Of a stretch of 64,000 nt of DNA, positions 43,320 to 52,624 are shown one piece after another. This stretch comes from Actinoplanes lobatus (GTDB taxonomy: Bacteria > Actinomycetota > Actinomycetes > Mycobacteriales > Micromonosporaceae). A program made the position numbers and the translations under genes. Location of the stretch: positions 9,544,501 through 9,608,500 of the forward strand of contig NZ_JACHNC010000001.1 in assembly GCF_014205215.1 (NCBI RefSeq), read 5' to 3'. The notes beneath the pieces are model-generated. The model did not search any database. It saw nothing but the letters and a program-made list of their open reading frames with translations, and was not told the origin of the DNA. Every line of letters begins with the position of its first letter. Position 1 is the first letter of the stretch.

Positions 43320-44264
43320 ATGGCCCCGAAGGATCCACTGAGGACTGTCGAAGAGGTCCACGTGTCCGAGGAAGTGCCCGACAGCGACACCGAGAAGTTC
43401 GACGAGAACGGTCGAAGCGGGGCGACCGTGCGCCGGCTACAGGTCGGCGCGCATCTGCGTGCCCTGCGCCGGGCCAGGGGTCTGAGCCGTGACGAGGCCG
43501 GCTACGTCATCCGGGCCTCCGAGTCGAAGATCAGCCGGATGGAGCTGGGCCGGGTCAGCTTCAAGGAACGGGACGTCACCGACCTGCTGAAACTCTACGG
43601 AGTCGAGGATCAGGCCGAGCACCGCCGCATCCTCACCCTGGTCCGCGAGGCGAACGCGCCGAGCTGGTGGCAGGCGTACGGCGACGTCCTAGACACCTGG
43701 TTCCAGAGCTATCTCGACCTGGAGCAGGCGGCCGAGCTGATCCGCACCTACGAGGTCCAGTTCGTGCCCGGCCTGCTCCAGACCGACGCGTACGCCCGGG
43801 CCGTCATCAGGCTCGGCCACTCCGCCGACGGCCCCGAGGAGATCGACCGCCGGGCCCGGCTGCGGATGGCCCGCAAGCAGGTCCTGGAGCGCGCCGACGC
43901 GCCCCGGCTCTGGGCCGTGCTGGACGAGGCGGTGCTGCTCCGGCCGATCGGCGGGGTGGAGGTGCTCCGGGACCAGATCCGCTACCTGCTGGAGATCAGC
44001 CGGTCGCCCCGGGTCCGCCTCCAGGTGATGCCGTTCGCCAAGGGCGGCCACGCGGCGCTCGGCGGCGCTTTCAGCATCCTGCGGTTCCCGCACGACAAGC
44101 TGCCCGACGTGGTCTACATCGAGCACCTCACCGGCGGGCTGTACCTGGAGAAGCGCGACGAGGTGGACCGGTACGCCGAGGCCATCGGGCGGCTCTTCAT
44201 CGAGGCCGAGCAGCCCGACCGGACCCCGGCGATCCTCCAGCGCAGGCTCGAAGAACTGGACTAG
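43320..44264 (+). CDS. XRE-family regulator with DUF5753 domain
   Basis: A 314-residue regulator of the large actinobacterial XRE-DUF5753 group. The helix-turn-helix is VGAHLRALRRARGLSRDEAG and SESKISRMELGRV. The C-terminal domain contains the hallmark FVPGLLQTDAYARAVI and RSPRVRLQVMPFAKGGHAAL. These genes usually stand next to a small DUF397 gene; none is seen on either side, so it is an orphan. A GTG start at 43362 is possible instead of the ATG. Targets unknown; family members often affect development. Confidence 0.88.
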   Translation: MAPKDPLRTVEEVHVSEEVPDSDTEKFDENGRSGATVRRLQVGAHLRALRRARGLSRDEAGYVIRASESKISRMELGRVSFKERDVTDLLKLYGVEDQAEHRRILTLVREANAPSWWQAYGDVLDTWFQSYLDLEQAAELIRTYEVQFVPGLLQTDAYARAVIRLGHSADGPEEIDRRARLRMARKQVLERADAPRLWAVLDEAVLLRPIGGVEVLRDQIRYLLEISRSPRVRLQVMPFAKGGHAALGGAFSILRFPHDKLPDVVYIEHLTGGLYLEKRDEVDRYAEAIGRLFIEAEQPDRTPAILQRRLEELD

Positions 44265-44323
44265 TGGTTCACCGATAGATCGCGCACAGGGGCCCCACAA
44301 GATCCGCGGCTTCACTGCGAAGC

Positions 44324-45271
44324 GTGACGAACGAAACCGCTCCCGCCCGCCGCATCAGCCGCCGTGGTCTGCTCGCCGGTGGCCTGGGCCTGCTCGCCGC
44401 CGCCGGCGGTGGCGGCGCCTGGGCCCTCGACCGCTACGTCCTCGACCACGTGGAGGTTTCCGGCGCCTCCGGCCTGATCGCGCAGAACGTGGTCGCGGCC
44501 GAGGCCGACACCGATGGCACCGCCACCGCCACCTCCTACACCAGCGACACCGCGAAGATCTCCATCGAGACGGTGACCACCGGGTCCGGCGACGACCGGG
44601 TGACCTACTTCGTGGCCGACGTCCAGGTCACCGACGCCACCATCGTCAGGTCGGCGTTCGCCGGTGACCAGTTCGGCGAGAACATCATCGCGAACCCGTC
44701 GGAGATCGCGGCCGGTGTGGGCGCGGTCCTGGCGATCAACGGCGACTACTACGGGTTCCGGGACACCGGCATCGTGATCCGCAACGGGGTGAAGTTCCGT
44801 GACTCCGGCGCCCGGCAAGGGCTGGCGCTCTACGCCGACGGCTCGATGCGGCTCTACGACGAGACCGCCACCAGCGCGGACAAGCTGATCGCCGACGGGG
44901 TGTGGAACACGCTGTCGTTCGGGCCGGGCCTGGTCGGCGACGGGAAGGTGATCGACGGGATCGACCGGGTCGAGGTGGACACCAACTTCGGCAACCACTC
45001 GATCCAGGGGCGGCAGCCGCGCACCGGGATCGGCCTCGTCGACACCAACCATCTGCTGTTCGTGGTGGCCGACGGGCGCAGCAGCGGATACAGCCGGGGC
45101 GTCACCATGCCGGAGTTCGCGCAGATCTTCGCCGACCGGGGTGCGCGGACCGCGTACAACCTCGACGGCGGCGGCTCGTCGGTGATGGTCTTCCGGGACG
45201 GTCTGGTCAGCAACCCGCTCGGCAAGGGCAAAGAGCGGGGCACCAGCGACATCCTGTACGTCGCGGGCTGA
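44324..45271 (+). CDS. Exported phosphodiester glycosidase-family protein
   Basis: A 315-residue protein of the NAGPA/phosphodiester glycosidase family. GTG start. The N-terminus is a twin-arginine signal (ARRISRRGLLAGGLGLLAA). Core motifs are AVLAINGDYYGFRDTG, WNTLSFGPGLVGDG, GRQPRTGIGL, and TAYNLDGGGSSVMVFRDG, the usual end motif. The enzyme family removes GlcNAc from phosphodiester-linked sugars or acts on cell-wall polymers. It lies five bp before a GT2-GtrA glycosyltransferase gene, which suggests a joint role in surface glycan. Confidence 0.87.
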   Translation: MTNETAPARRISRRGLLAGGLGLLAAAGGGGAWALDRYVLDHVEVSGASGLIAQNVVAAEADTDGTATATSYTSDTAKISIETVTTGSGDDRVTYFVADVQVTDATIVRSAFAGDQFGENIIANPSEIAAGVGAVLAINGDYYGFRDTGIVIRNGVKFRDSGARQGLALYADGSMRLYDETATSADKLIADGVWNTLSFGPGLVGDGKVIDGIDRVEVDTNFGNHSIQGRQPRTGIGLVDTNHLLFVVADGRSSGYSRGVTMPEFAQIFADRGARTAYNLDGGGSSVMVFRDGLVSNPLGKGKERGTSDILYVAG

Positions 45272-45276
45272 TCGCC

Positions 45277-46353
45277 ATGATCGTGCTGATCCCCGCGTAC
45301 CAGCCCGACCAGCGGCTCGCCGAGCTCGTCGGGCGTCTGGGCCACCACCGGGTCGTGGTGGTCGACGACGGCAGCGGTTCCCCGTACGCCGAGATGTTCG
45401 CCAAGGCCCGCCGGGCCGGCGCCGAAGTGATCACGCTGGACCGCAACCGGGGCAAGGGTTTCGCGCTGCGGACCGGTTTCGCGCACATCGAGGCGCGCCA
45501 TCCGGGCGAGGACGTGGTCTGCGCCGACAGCGACGGCCAGCACCGGGTCGAGGACATCGAGGCGGTCGCCGCCCGGGTCCGGGTCTCCGGCGCCGCCATG
45601 GTGCTCGGGGTGCGCCGCTTCACCGGCCGGGTCCCGGCCCGCAGCCGGTTCGGCAACACCGCCACCCGGGTCCTGTTCCGCCTGATCACCCGGCTGGCGG
45701 TGACCGACACCCAGACCGGGCTGCGCGGCTATCCGGCCCGCACGCTGCCCTGGCTGGGCCGGGTGCCGGGCGACCGGTTCGAGTACGAGCTGCGGCTGCT
45801 GCTGCGGGCAGCGGCGGAGAAGATGAACGTCGAGGAGGTCGAGATCGCCACCGTGTACCTGGACGGCAACCGGTCGTCCCATTTCCGGCCGGTGATCGAC
45901 TCGGCCCGGATCTACGGCCCGCTGCTCACCTTCGCCGGATCGTCGCTGCTCGCCTTCGCGGTGGACGCCGCCCTGCTCGCCGGTCTCGTCACCTGGACCG
46001 GCCACCTGACCGCCGCGGCGGTCGCGGCCCGGCTGGTCAGCGCCACGCTGAACTACACCGTCAACCGCAGCGCCGTCTTCCGCCACGGCACGCCCGCGCC
46101 GCACCGCACGGCCGCCCCGCGCTACGTCGCCCTCGCCGCGGTCTGCCTGGCCGCCAACGTCACGCTGCTGCACCTGCTGAGCGCGGCGACCGGCTCGCTG
46201 GTGATCGCCAAACTGGCCACCGAGATCGGGCTGTTCCTGGCCGGGTTCGCGATCCAGCGGGCGTTCGTCTTCCGCCGCGCCGCGACCGCGCCACCGGCGG
46301 CCGGCCGGGCCGCCGCCGACCGCGACACGACCACCGGGGCGATGGCCGCCTGA
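45277..46353 (+). CDS. Glycosyltransferase family 2 fused to a GtrA-type membrane domain
   Basis: A 358-residue two-domain protein. Residues about 1-205 form a GT-A glycosyltransferase (MIVLIPAYQPDQRLAELV, VVVVDDGSGSPY, acceptor site DVVCADSDGQHR, and the DTQTGLRGYPARTLPWLG motif of dolichyl-phosphate-mannose-synthase relatives). From about 215 come four membrane helices of the GtrA family, with LNYTVNRSAVFRHG as signature. This combination usually loads a sugar on undecaprenyl phosphate and flips it for surface modification. The ATG at 45277 is five bases after the previous stop. Confidence 0.9.
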   Translation: MIVLIPAYQPDQRLAELVGRLGHHRVVVVDDGSGSPYAEMFAKARRAGAEVITLDRNRGKGFALRTGFAHIEARHPGEDVVCADSDGQHRVEDIEAVAARVRVSGAAMVLGVRRFTGRVPARSRFGNTATRVLFRLITRLAVTDTQTGLRGYPARTLPWLGRVPGDRFEYELRLLLRAAAEKMNVEEVEIATVYLDGNRSSHFRPVIDSARIYGPLLTFAGSSLLAFAVDAALLAGLVTWTGHLTAAAVAARLVSATLNYTVNRSAVFRHGTPAPHRTAAPRYVALAAVCLAANVTLLHLLSAATGSLVIAKLATEIGLFLAGFAIQRAFVFRRAATAPPAAGRAAADRDTTTGAMAA

Positions 46354-46376
46354 GCCGGGGCGGCAGAATCGTCGCC

Positions 46377-49300
46377 ATGCGGTTCGGCATCCTCGGTCCC
46401 CTGTGGGCGGAGCACCCGGACGGGACCCCGATCCCGCTCGGTGGGCCCCGCCTGCGGGCGCTGCTCGCGATGCTGCTGCTCGACGCCGGCCGTCCGGTGG
46501 GCGCCGACCGCCTGATCGACGGGCTCTACGGCGAGCATCCGCCCGCCGGGGCCGGCAACGCCCTCCAGTCCCAGGTGTCACGCCTGCGGCAGATGCTGCC
46601 GGTCGAGCGGGAACCGGCCGGGTACCGGCTGGCCGTCTCCCCCGGCGAGGTCGACGCCCATCGCTTCGCCGCGCTCGCCGCCGACGGCCACCGGGCGCTG
46701 GCCGCCGGCGAACCGGACCGGGCGGTCACCCTGCTCGGCGAGGCCGTCGCCCTCTGGCGCGGCGACGCCCTCGCCGACGTCCGGGACGCACCGTTCGCCG
46801 CCGGCCCGATCACCCGTCTCACCGAGCTGCGCCTCACCGCCGTCGAGGATCTGCACGACGCGCTCCTGACCGGCGCACGGCCCTCCCCCACCGCGATCAC
46901 CGAGCTGCGCGGCCTGATCGCCGCGCATCCGCTGCGCGAGCGCCTCCGGTCCCTGCTGATCCGTTCGCTCACGGCCGCGGGCCACACCGCCGAGGCCCTT
47001 TCCGCGTACGAGGACGCGCGCCGGATCCTCGCCGACGAACTGGGCGCCGACCCGGGCCCCGAACTGACCGCCCTGCACGCCGCCCTCCTCGGCCCGCCGT
47101 CCCGGGTCACGCCGCCGCCGGAGCCCTCCCCCGCCCCGGCCCGGCACGGGGTGCCCAGCCAGCTGACCAGCTTCGTGGGGCGGGACGGGGAGCTGGCGCG
47201 GGTGGCGGCGGCGTTGCGTACCGGGCGGCTGGTGACCCTGCACGGGCCCGGTGGCGCGGGCAAGACCAGGCTCGCCGCCGAGGTCGCGGCCCGGCACGAC
47301 GGTGACGTGTACTTCGCCGAGCTGGCCGCCGCCGCTCCCGGTGACGTGGCCGGGACGCTGCTCACCGCGCTGGGGGTGCGGGATCCGGCGCGGCGGGACG
47401 TGGGCCGGCCGCCCGGCGCCCCGCAACGCCTGGCCGCCGCCCTGGCCGGCCGCCGGCTGCTGCTGGTCCTGGACAACTGCGAGCAGGTGGTCGACGAGGC
47501 CGCCGCGCTGGCCGGCCATCTGCTGCCGCGCGCCCCGGAGCTGCGGATCCTGGCCACCAGCCGGGAGCCGCTCGGGCTCACCGGCGAGGTGCTGCACCCG
47601 GTCGGCGGCCTGCCGGTCCCGCCGGAGGACAGCACCGACCTGGACGCGTTCCCGGCGGTGCGCCTGTTCGCCGACCGGGCCGCGGACGTCTCCCCCGGGT
47701 TCCGCGTCACGCGTGCGAACGCCGCCGCGATCCGCCGGATCTGCCGCACCCTGGACGGCCTGCCGCTGGCCGTGGAACTGGCCGCCGCCCGCCTGCACGC
47801 GCTCCCGGTCGGCGAGGTGGCGGCCCGCCTCGACGACCGGTTCCGGCTGCTGTCGCGGGCCGGTCGCGGCGTCACCGCCCGTCACCGCACCCTCCAGGCC
47901 GTGGTCGACTGGAGCTGGGACCTGCTCACCGAACCGGAACGCCGGCTGGCCCGCCGGTTCGCGGCCTTCGCCTCCGGCGCGACCCTGGACGCCGTCGAGC
48001 GGGTGTGCGGGCCACTGCCGGACACCGTCGAACTGCTGGCCGGGTTGGTCTCCAAGTCGCTGATCGAACGCGACGGCGACCGCTACCGGATGCTGGAGAC
48101 GATCCGCGAGTACTGCGCCGGGCGGCTGGACGAGGCCGGCGAGCGGGACCGGATGCACCGCGCCCACGCCGGATACTTCCTCGACCTGGCGGCCGGCGCC
48201 GACCCGGTGCTGCGGACCGCCGGGCAGCTCACCGCCCTGGAGCGCCTCGACGCGGACCGCGACAACCTGCACACCGCGTTGCGGCGCAGCGCCTCGGCCG
48301 GCGCGCCGCGGACCGCGCTGCGCCTGGTGGCGGCGCTCTCCTTCTACTGGTGGCTGCGCGGGCTCCGGGCCGAGGCCGCGACGCTCGCCGGGCTCGCCCT
48401 GGAGGCGGCGGGCCCGGAGCCGCCGCCGGACCTCACCGAGGAGTACGTGATGAGCGTCTTCACGGCGGCCCTCGGCGGCTCGGCCCGGCCGTCCGGGCGC
48501 TGGACCGAGTTCATGCGCACGCTGACCGCCCCTCCCCGGCAGCCGTTTCTGCTCTACCTGTCGGCGATGGCGGTCGGCCCGCCGGACGGCGGCGCCGGTG
48601 ACATCGTGGCCCTCAACCGGTACCTGCGCGCCCAGCTGACCGGCGACCCGTGGAGCGAGGCCCTCGGCGCCATCGGCGGCGGCTGGATGGTGCTGTTCTC
48701 CGGCGCCGACCCGGCCCTGGCCGAACCCGAGTTCCGGGCCTCGCTGGCCGGCTTCCGGGCCCTCGGGGAACGCTGGGGCGCCATGCTCGCCCTGTCCGGC
48801 CTGGCCGAGACCGCCGCCTGGCGCGGCGACCCGGCGGCCGGGACGGCGTCCGTCGCCGAGGCGCTGCGGCTGGCCGGGGAACTGGGCTCCACGGTCGACG
48901 TGGCCGACCTGCTCCGCGGCCGCGCCGAGGCCCGGCACGCGGCCGGCGACCGGGCCGGCGCGGCCGAGGACTTCACCCGCTCCGCCGAGCTGGCCCGCCG
49001 GGCCGGCGCCCCCGAGCTCACCGCGGCCGCCCTGCTCGGCCTGGGCGCGCTGGCCCTCGACCGAGGCGACCTGCCCGAGGCCACCCGGCTCTGCTCGGCG
49101 GCGCTGGCCACCTGCCCGGAGGGCTGGTACAGCGCCGAGGGCACCCGGATGGCGATCCTGCTGGCGCTGGGCCGCGTCGCCGAGGCCGCCGGCGACCCGG
49201 GGACGGCCGCGGCCCGCTACCGCGAGATGTTCACGGCGCGCGGCGGCATGCTCGGCTTCCAGGTGCTGGCCGAGGGCATCGACCGGCTCGCCGCCCTCGC

Positions 49301-49508
49301 GCTGGCCGACGGCGCCCCGGAACGCGCCGCCCACCTGCTCGGCGCGGTCCAGTCGCTGGCCCTGCGCCCCGGCCCGGAGTCGTCCCCGCTGGGCGCGGCG
49401 ACCGCGGCGGCCGCGCGCGCCGCGCTGGGCGAGACCCGGTACGCGGCGGCGCTCGCCCACGGCGCGTCGCTCACCCCGGAGCAGGCGCTCGCCCTCCCCG
49501 GTGGCTGA
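46377..49508 (+). CDS. BTAD/SARP-type regulator with NB-ARC-like ATPase and TPR-like repeats
   Basis: A 1043-residue AfsR-like regulator. Residues about 1-85 are an OmpR-type DNA-binding domain (MRFGILGPLWAEHPDG, ALQSQVSRLRQMLPVE). The bacterial transcriptional activation domain runs to about 240 (AHRFAALAADGHRALAAGEP). The ATPase has Walker A GPGGAGKTRLA (Lys296) and Walker B LLLVLDNCEQVVDEA, and GLPLAVELAAARLHALPV. Helical TPR-like repeats fill the C-terminus. Such proteins activate secondary-metabolite or export genes; the DrrAB-type exporter 61 bp downstream is the obvious target. Confidence 0.9.
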   Translation: MRFGILGPLWAEHPDGTPIPLGGPRLRALLAMLLLDAGRPVGADRLIDGLYGEHPPAGAGNALQSQVSRLRQMLPVEREPAGYRLAVSPGEVDAHRFAALAADGHRALAAGEPDRAVTLLGEAVALWRGDALADVRDAPFAAGPITRLTELRLTAVEDLHDALLTGARPSPTAITELRGLIAAHPLRERLRSLLIRSLTAAGHTAEALSAYEDARRILADELGADPGPELTALHAALLGPPSRVTPPPEPSPAPARHGVPSQLTSFVGRDGELARVAAALRTGRLVTLHGPGGAGKTRLAAEVAARHDGDVYFAELAAAAPGDVAGTLLTALGVRDPARRDVGRPPGAPQRLAAALAGRRLLLVLDNCEQVVDEAAALAGHLLPRAPELRILATSREPLGLTGEVLHPVGGLPVPPEDSTDLDAFPAVRLFADRAADVSPGFRVTRANAAAIRRICRTLDGLPLAVELAAARLHALPVGEVAARLDDRFRLLSRAGRGVTARHRTLQAVVDWSWDLLTEPERRLARRFAAFASGATLDAVERVCGPLPDTVELLAGLVSKSLIERDGDRYRMLETIREYCAGRLDEAGERDRMHRAHAGYFLDLAAGADPVLRTAGQLTALERLDADRDNLHTALRRSASAGAPRTALRLVAALSFYWWLRGLRAEAATLAGLALEAAGPEPPPDLTEEYVMSVFTAALGGSARPSGRWTEFMRTLTAPPRQPFLLYLSAMAVGPPDGGAGDIVALNRYLRAQLTGDPWSEALGAIGGGWMVLFSGADPALAEPEFRASLAGFRALGERWGAMLALSGLAETAAWRGDPAAGTASVAEALRLAGELGSTVDVADLLRGRAEARHAAGDRAGAAEDFTRSAELARRAGAPELTAAALLGLGALALDRGDLPEATRLCSAALATCPEGWYSAEGTRMAILLALGRVAEAAGDPGTAAARYREMFTARGGMLGFQVLAEGIDRLAALALADGAPERAAHLLGAVQSLALRPGPESSPLGAATAAAARAALGETRYAAALAHGASLTPEQALALPGG

Positions 49509-49569
49509 GGTGCGCGGGCCGTCAGCGGACGGTGCGCGGCCGGTCAGCGTGGCGTTCCAACCTGGGCGC

Positions 49570-50529
49570 ATGCAGACGACATTCGCGGTCGTGGCCGAGA
49601 GGCTGCGGAAACGGTATCGGGGCGGGCACGGGGCCACCGCGCTCGACGGATTCGATCTCCGGGTGCCCGCCGGGACGGTGTACGGCCTGCTCGGCCCGAA
49701 CGGGGCGGGCAAGACCACGGCGGTGCGGGCGCTCACCACGCTGTTGCGGTTCGACGCCGGCCGGGCGGAGGTGGCCGGCGCCGACGTCGCCCGGGAGCCC
49801 GGGACGGTCCGTGAGCGGATCGCGCTGACCGGCCAGTACGCGGCCGTCGACGAGCTGCTCAGCGGGCGGCAGAACCTGGTGCTGTTCGGGCGGCTGCACC
49901 GGCTGAGCGGCCCGGCCGCGCGCCGCCGGGCCGACGAGCTGCTGGAGCGGTTCGGGCTGACCGAGGCGGCGGGCCGGTCGGCGAAGGACTACTCGGGCGG
50001 CATGCGGCGGCGGCTCGACCTGGCGACCAGCATGATCCGGCGGCCCCGGGTGCTGTTCCTGGACGAGCCGACCACCGGGCTCGACCCGCGCAGCCGCAAC
50101 CAGGTGTGGGAGGCGGTACGCGGCCTGGTCGCCGACGGCACCACGGTGCTGCTGACCACGCAGTACCTGGACGAGGCCGATCAGCTGGCCGCCCGGATCG
50201 CGGTGGTGGACGCCGGCCGGGTGGTGGCCGAGGGCAGCCCGGACGAGCTGAAGGCGGCGATCGGCGCGGACCGGCTCGAGGTGGTGGTCCGGGACGCGGA
50301 CCGGCTGGCCGAGGCGGCCGCCGCGGTGGCCCGGGCGGTGGGCGCCAGCCCGGACGCGGACCCCGATCAGCGGCGGCTGCGGGTGCCGGTCACCGACCGG
50401 GTGGGCGGTCTGACGGCGGCGGCCCGGGCTCTCCAGGACGCCGGGATCACCATCGCCGACCTGGGCGTCCACCGGCCGACGCTGGACGAGGTCTTCCTCA
50501 ACCTGACCCGGACGGAGGCGCCGCGATGA
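49570..50529 (+). CDS. Daunorubicin-resistance-type ABC exporter ATPase (DrrA-like)
   Basis: A 319-residue ATPase. Walker A GPNGAGKTTAVRAL, signature YSGGMRRRLDLATSM, Walker B VLFLDEPTTGLDPRSRNQVW and switch TTQYLDEADQLA are all present, plus the C-terminal DrrA-type extension ending in PTLDEVFLNLTRTEA. The ATG at 49570 sits just before family homology begins. It overlaps the permease gene by 4 bp. Together they should export a hydrophobic compound such as an antibiotic or lipid. Confidence 0.92.
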   Translation: MQTTFAVVAERLRKRYRGGHGATALDGFDLRVPAGTVYGLLGPNGAGKTTAVRALTTLLRFDAGRAEVAGADVAREPGTVRERIALTGQYAAVDELLSGRQNLVLFGRLHRLSGPAARRRADELLERFGLTEAAGRSAKDYSGGMRRRLDLATSMIRRPRVLFLDEPTTGLDPRSRNQVWEAVRGLVADGTTVLLTTQYLDEADQLAARIAVVDAGRVVAEGSPDELKAAIGADRLEVVVRDADRLAEAAAAVARAVGASPDADPDQRRLRVPVTDRVGGLTAAARALQDAGITIADLGVHRPTLDEVFLNLTRTEAPR

Positions 50530-51329
50530 GTGTGCGGACCGAGCGGAGCGGGGCGCTGGTGGACGGCTGGGTGATGACCGGGCGGTACCTGCGGCACGTG
50601 GTGCGGGCGCCGGAGGAGATCGTCATCTACTTCAGCCTGCCGATCATGTTCGTGCTGGTCTTCGGGTACGTCTTCGGCAGCGGGATGTCGGTGCCGGGCG
50701 GCGGCGGGTACCGCGAGTTCCTGATCCCGGGCGTGTTCGTGATGACGATGCTCTACGGGATCGGGGCGACGGCGACCGCGATCGCCGTGGACACCGGCCG
50801 GGGTGTGCTGGACCGGTTCCGGTCGATGCCGATGGCCCGGTCCGCGCTGATCACCGGCCGGGTGCTGGCCGACCTGGCCCGGGCGCTGCTGGAGACGGCG
50901 GTGCTGCTGGTGTGCGGGCTGCTGGTCGGCTGGCGCTGGCACCACGGGATCGGGCCGCTGGTGGCGTCGATCGGGCTGCTCCTGCTGCTGCGGCTGGCGC
51001 TGAGCTGCGCCGGGGTGGCGCTCGGGCTGGTCGCGCCGAACCCGGACACGGTGTCGATGATCGTGTTCCCGCTGGCCTTCCCGTTGAGCGCGGTGTCCAA
51101 CGTGTTCGTGGCGCCGGAGATGATGCCGGACTGGCTGGGCGCGGTGTCCGAGTGGAACCCGATCTCGGCGACCACGGCCGCGATCCGTGAGCTGAACGGC
51201 AACCCTGGCCTGGGCGGCGAGACCTGGGCGGCCGACCACTCGATGCTGCTCGCGGTGGCCTGGCCGGTCGCGCTGATCGCGGTCTTCGGGCCGCTGTCGG
51301 TGCGCCTCTACCGGCGGCTGGGCCGCTGA
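50526..51329 (+). CDS. ABC-2-type exporter permease (DrrB-like)
   Basis: A 267-residue membrane permease with about six helices: VIYFSLPIMFVLVFGYVFGS at the first, GIGATATAIAVDTGRGVLDR and FRSMPMARSALITGRVLADL, the ABC-2 signature region, and FPLSAVSNVFVAPEMMPDWL near the end. It is coupled to the ATPase gene (ATGA) and forms the channel of the exporter. No biosynthetic genes lie nearby, so the exported compound is unknown; self-protection against an environmental drug is possible. Confidence 0.9.
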   Translation: MSVRTERSGALVDGWVMTGRYLRHVVRAPEEIVIYFSLPIMFVLVFGYVFGSGMSVPGGGGYREFLIPGVFVMTMLYGIGATATAIAVDTGRGVLDRFRSMPMARSALITGRVLADLARALLETAVLLVCGLLVGWRWHHGIGPLVASIGLLLLLRLALSCAGVALGLVAPNPDTVSMIVFPLAFPLSAVSNVFVAPEMMPDWLGAVSEWNPISATTAAIRELNGNPGLGGETWAADHSMLLAVAWPVALIAVFGPLSVRLYRRLGR

Positions 51330-51428
51330 CCAGGGATCGGCCGCAGCGGACAAATAACGCAAAAGCACACGAAGACGCAACGACCTTGCGAAGATCATCT
51401 CTTAGGTGACGACAGCGGGGGTGGGTAG

Positions 51429-52049
51429 TTGCGGAACGAGGAGACGGGAGGCACACCTGTCATCAACCGGTGTGCCTCCCTCGACAGGACGACCGCCGAC
51501 CGGCCCCTTCCCCGGCCGGCGCAGCGCGTCCCCCCGGACGCCCGCCTGATCCGCGCCGAACCCACCGGCACCGAGCCGATGCCGCTCGAACTGGTCCGCC
51601 GGGACGTCGCCGGCGACCGGCCCGGGGTGCCGCTCATGCTGCGGGTACGGGTCGTCGACGCGGTCACCGGGACACCGGTCGGCGGCGCGGTCCTGGACAT
51701 CCGGCACCGCGACGCGACCGGTGACGGCGAGTTGCGCGGCGCGCAGGTGACCGGCGCCGAGGGGTACGCGGAGTTCCGTACCGTCCATCCGGGCCGCGAG
51801 GCGGGCGCGCCGGTGAGCATCCACGCCGAGGTCCATGTGGGCGGCTACCTGGCCGGAGGGCGGTCGGTGACGTACGCCGGCCCGCTCCTGGTCCCCGAGC
51901 AGATCGCCGGCCAGATCGACGGCCAGGTGGCGCCGCGGGCCGAGGATCCGCGCCCGGAGACCGGCGGGGTGCTGCACGTGGTGCCGCGGGACCGGTTCGA
52001 TCTCAAGGCCGGACTTCTGGGCACCATCACCGTGGCGATCGGCGAATGA
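51429..52049 (+). CDS. Intradiol-dioxygenase-like protein lacking most iron ligands
   Basis: A 206-residue protein with the beta-sandwich core of intradiol (protocatechuate 3,4-type) dioxygenases: LVRRDVAGDRPGVPLMLRVR, DAVTGTPVGGAVLDIRHRDA and LRGAQVTGAEGYAEFRTVHP. The catalytic residues are mostly lost. The GPYY Tyr region reads GTEPMPLELVRR, the PGWY Tyr is replaced in PGREAG, and HIH reads SIH (131-132 region), leaving one His. It is therefore unlikely to be an active dioxygenase. No clear signal peptide. TTG start at 51429; a later ATG at 51579 would cut into the core. Confidence 0.75.
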   Translation: MRNEETGGTPVINRCASLDRTTADRPLPRPAQRVPPDARLIRAEPTGTEPMPLELVRRDVAGDRPGVPLMLRVRVVDAVTGTPVGGAVLDIRHRDATGDGELRGAQVTGAEGYAEFRTVHPGREAGAPVSIHAEVHVGGYLAGGRSVTYAGPLLVPEQIAGQIDGQVAPRAEDPRPETGGVLHVVPRDRFDLKAGLLGTITVAIGE

Positions 52050-52189
52050 CGCCCGGTAATGAACCGCCCGGCATGATATTTCGTGATCTTGACAGTGAAG
52101 GCCTTGCGCCGGACATGCTTTGGGGGGTTCTCTGCGGGCCTGAACGTTTCTAGGCTGACGCGACCACACTCAGCCAGGGGGTTGCGACG

Positions 52190-52624
52190 ATGCAGGGCAG
52201 TGCGCGGAACGAGACCGTTCCCGGGTCGGCGAGCCTCAAGCGCCGCTGGACGCTGGTCGCCATCCAGGGCGGCACTCTGATCCCGCTGACCTACCTCTGG
52301 CTCGGCCCGGCCAGCGAGGCGGCCGCCGCCAGCCCCGAACCCGATCTGGCCGCCGGGATGGTCGGTCTCCTGCTGACCGTCTTCGGCCTGCCCTGGTCGG
52401 TCTTCGTCTGCCTGCTCGACAACCACTACGGCCTGTTCGACAGCCCGCTGCGCGACCTCTTCGTCATCGGCCCGGCGGTGTTCAACGTGGGCCTGACCGC
52501 CTTCGGCGTCTGGTGGACGAGCCGCCACCCGGCCGTCGAGCACGAGTGGGAGATCATCGAGGTCACCGACACCGACGACGTGGAGGTCGAGGTGGAGGCC
52601 GAGCCCCGGCCCCGACCGGCCTAG
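52190..52624 (+). CDS. Small hypothetical membrane protein
   Basis: I do not recognise a family. The 144-residue protein has three likely membrane segments (VAIQGGTLIPLTYLWLG, AAGMVGLLLTVFGLPWSVFV and LFVIGPAVFNVGLTAFGVWW) and a very acidic C-terminal tail with alternating Val/Glu (EVTDTDDVEVEVEAEPRPRP). Its stop and that of the convergent EAL-HDOD gene share the four bases CTAG, so the two genes overlap tail to tail. Function unknown. Confidence 0.6.
   Translation: MQGSARNETVPGSASLKRRWTLVAIQGGTLIPLTYLWLGPASEAAAASPEPDLAAGMVGLLLTVFGLPWSVFVCLLDNHYGLFDSPLRDLFVIGPAVFNVGLTAFGVWWTSRHPAVEHEWEIIEVTDTDDVEVEVEAEPRPRPA

Noticed and set aside
46578..49739. A 1053-codon minus-strand open frame
   Set aside because: It mirrors the BTAD regulator gene and consists of Gln/Arg/Gly-rich low-complexity sequence.
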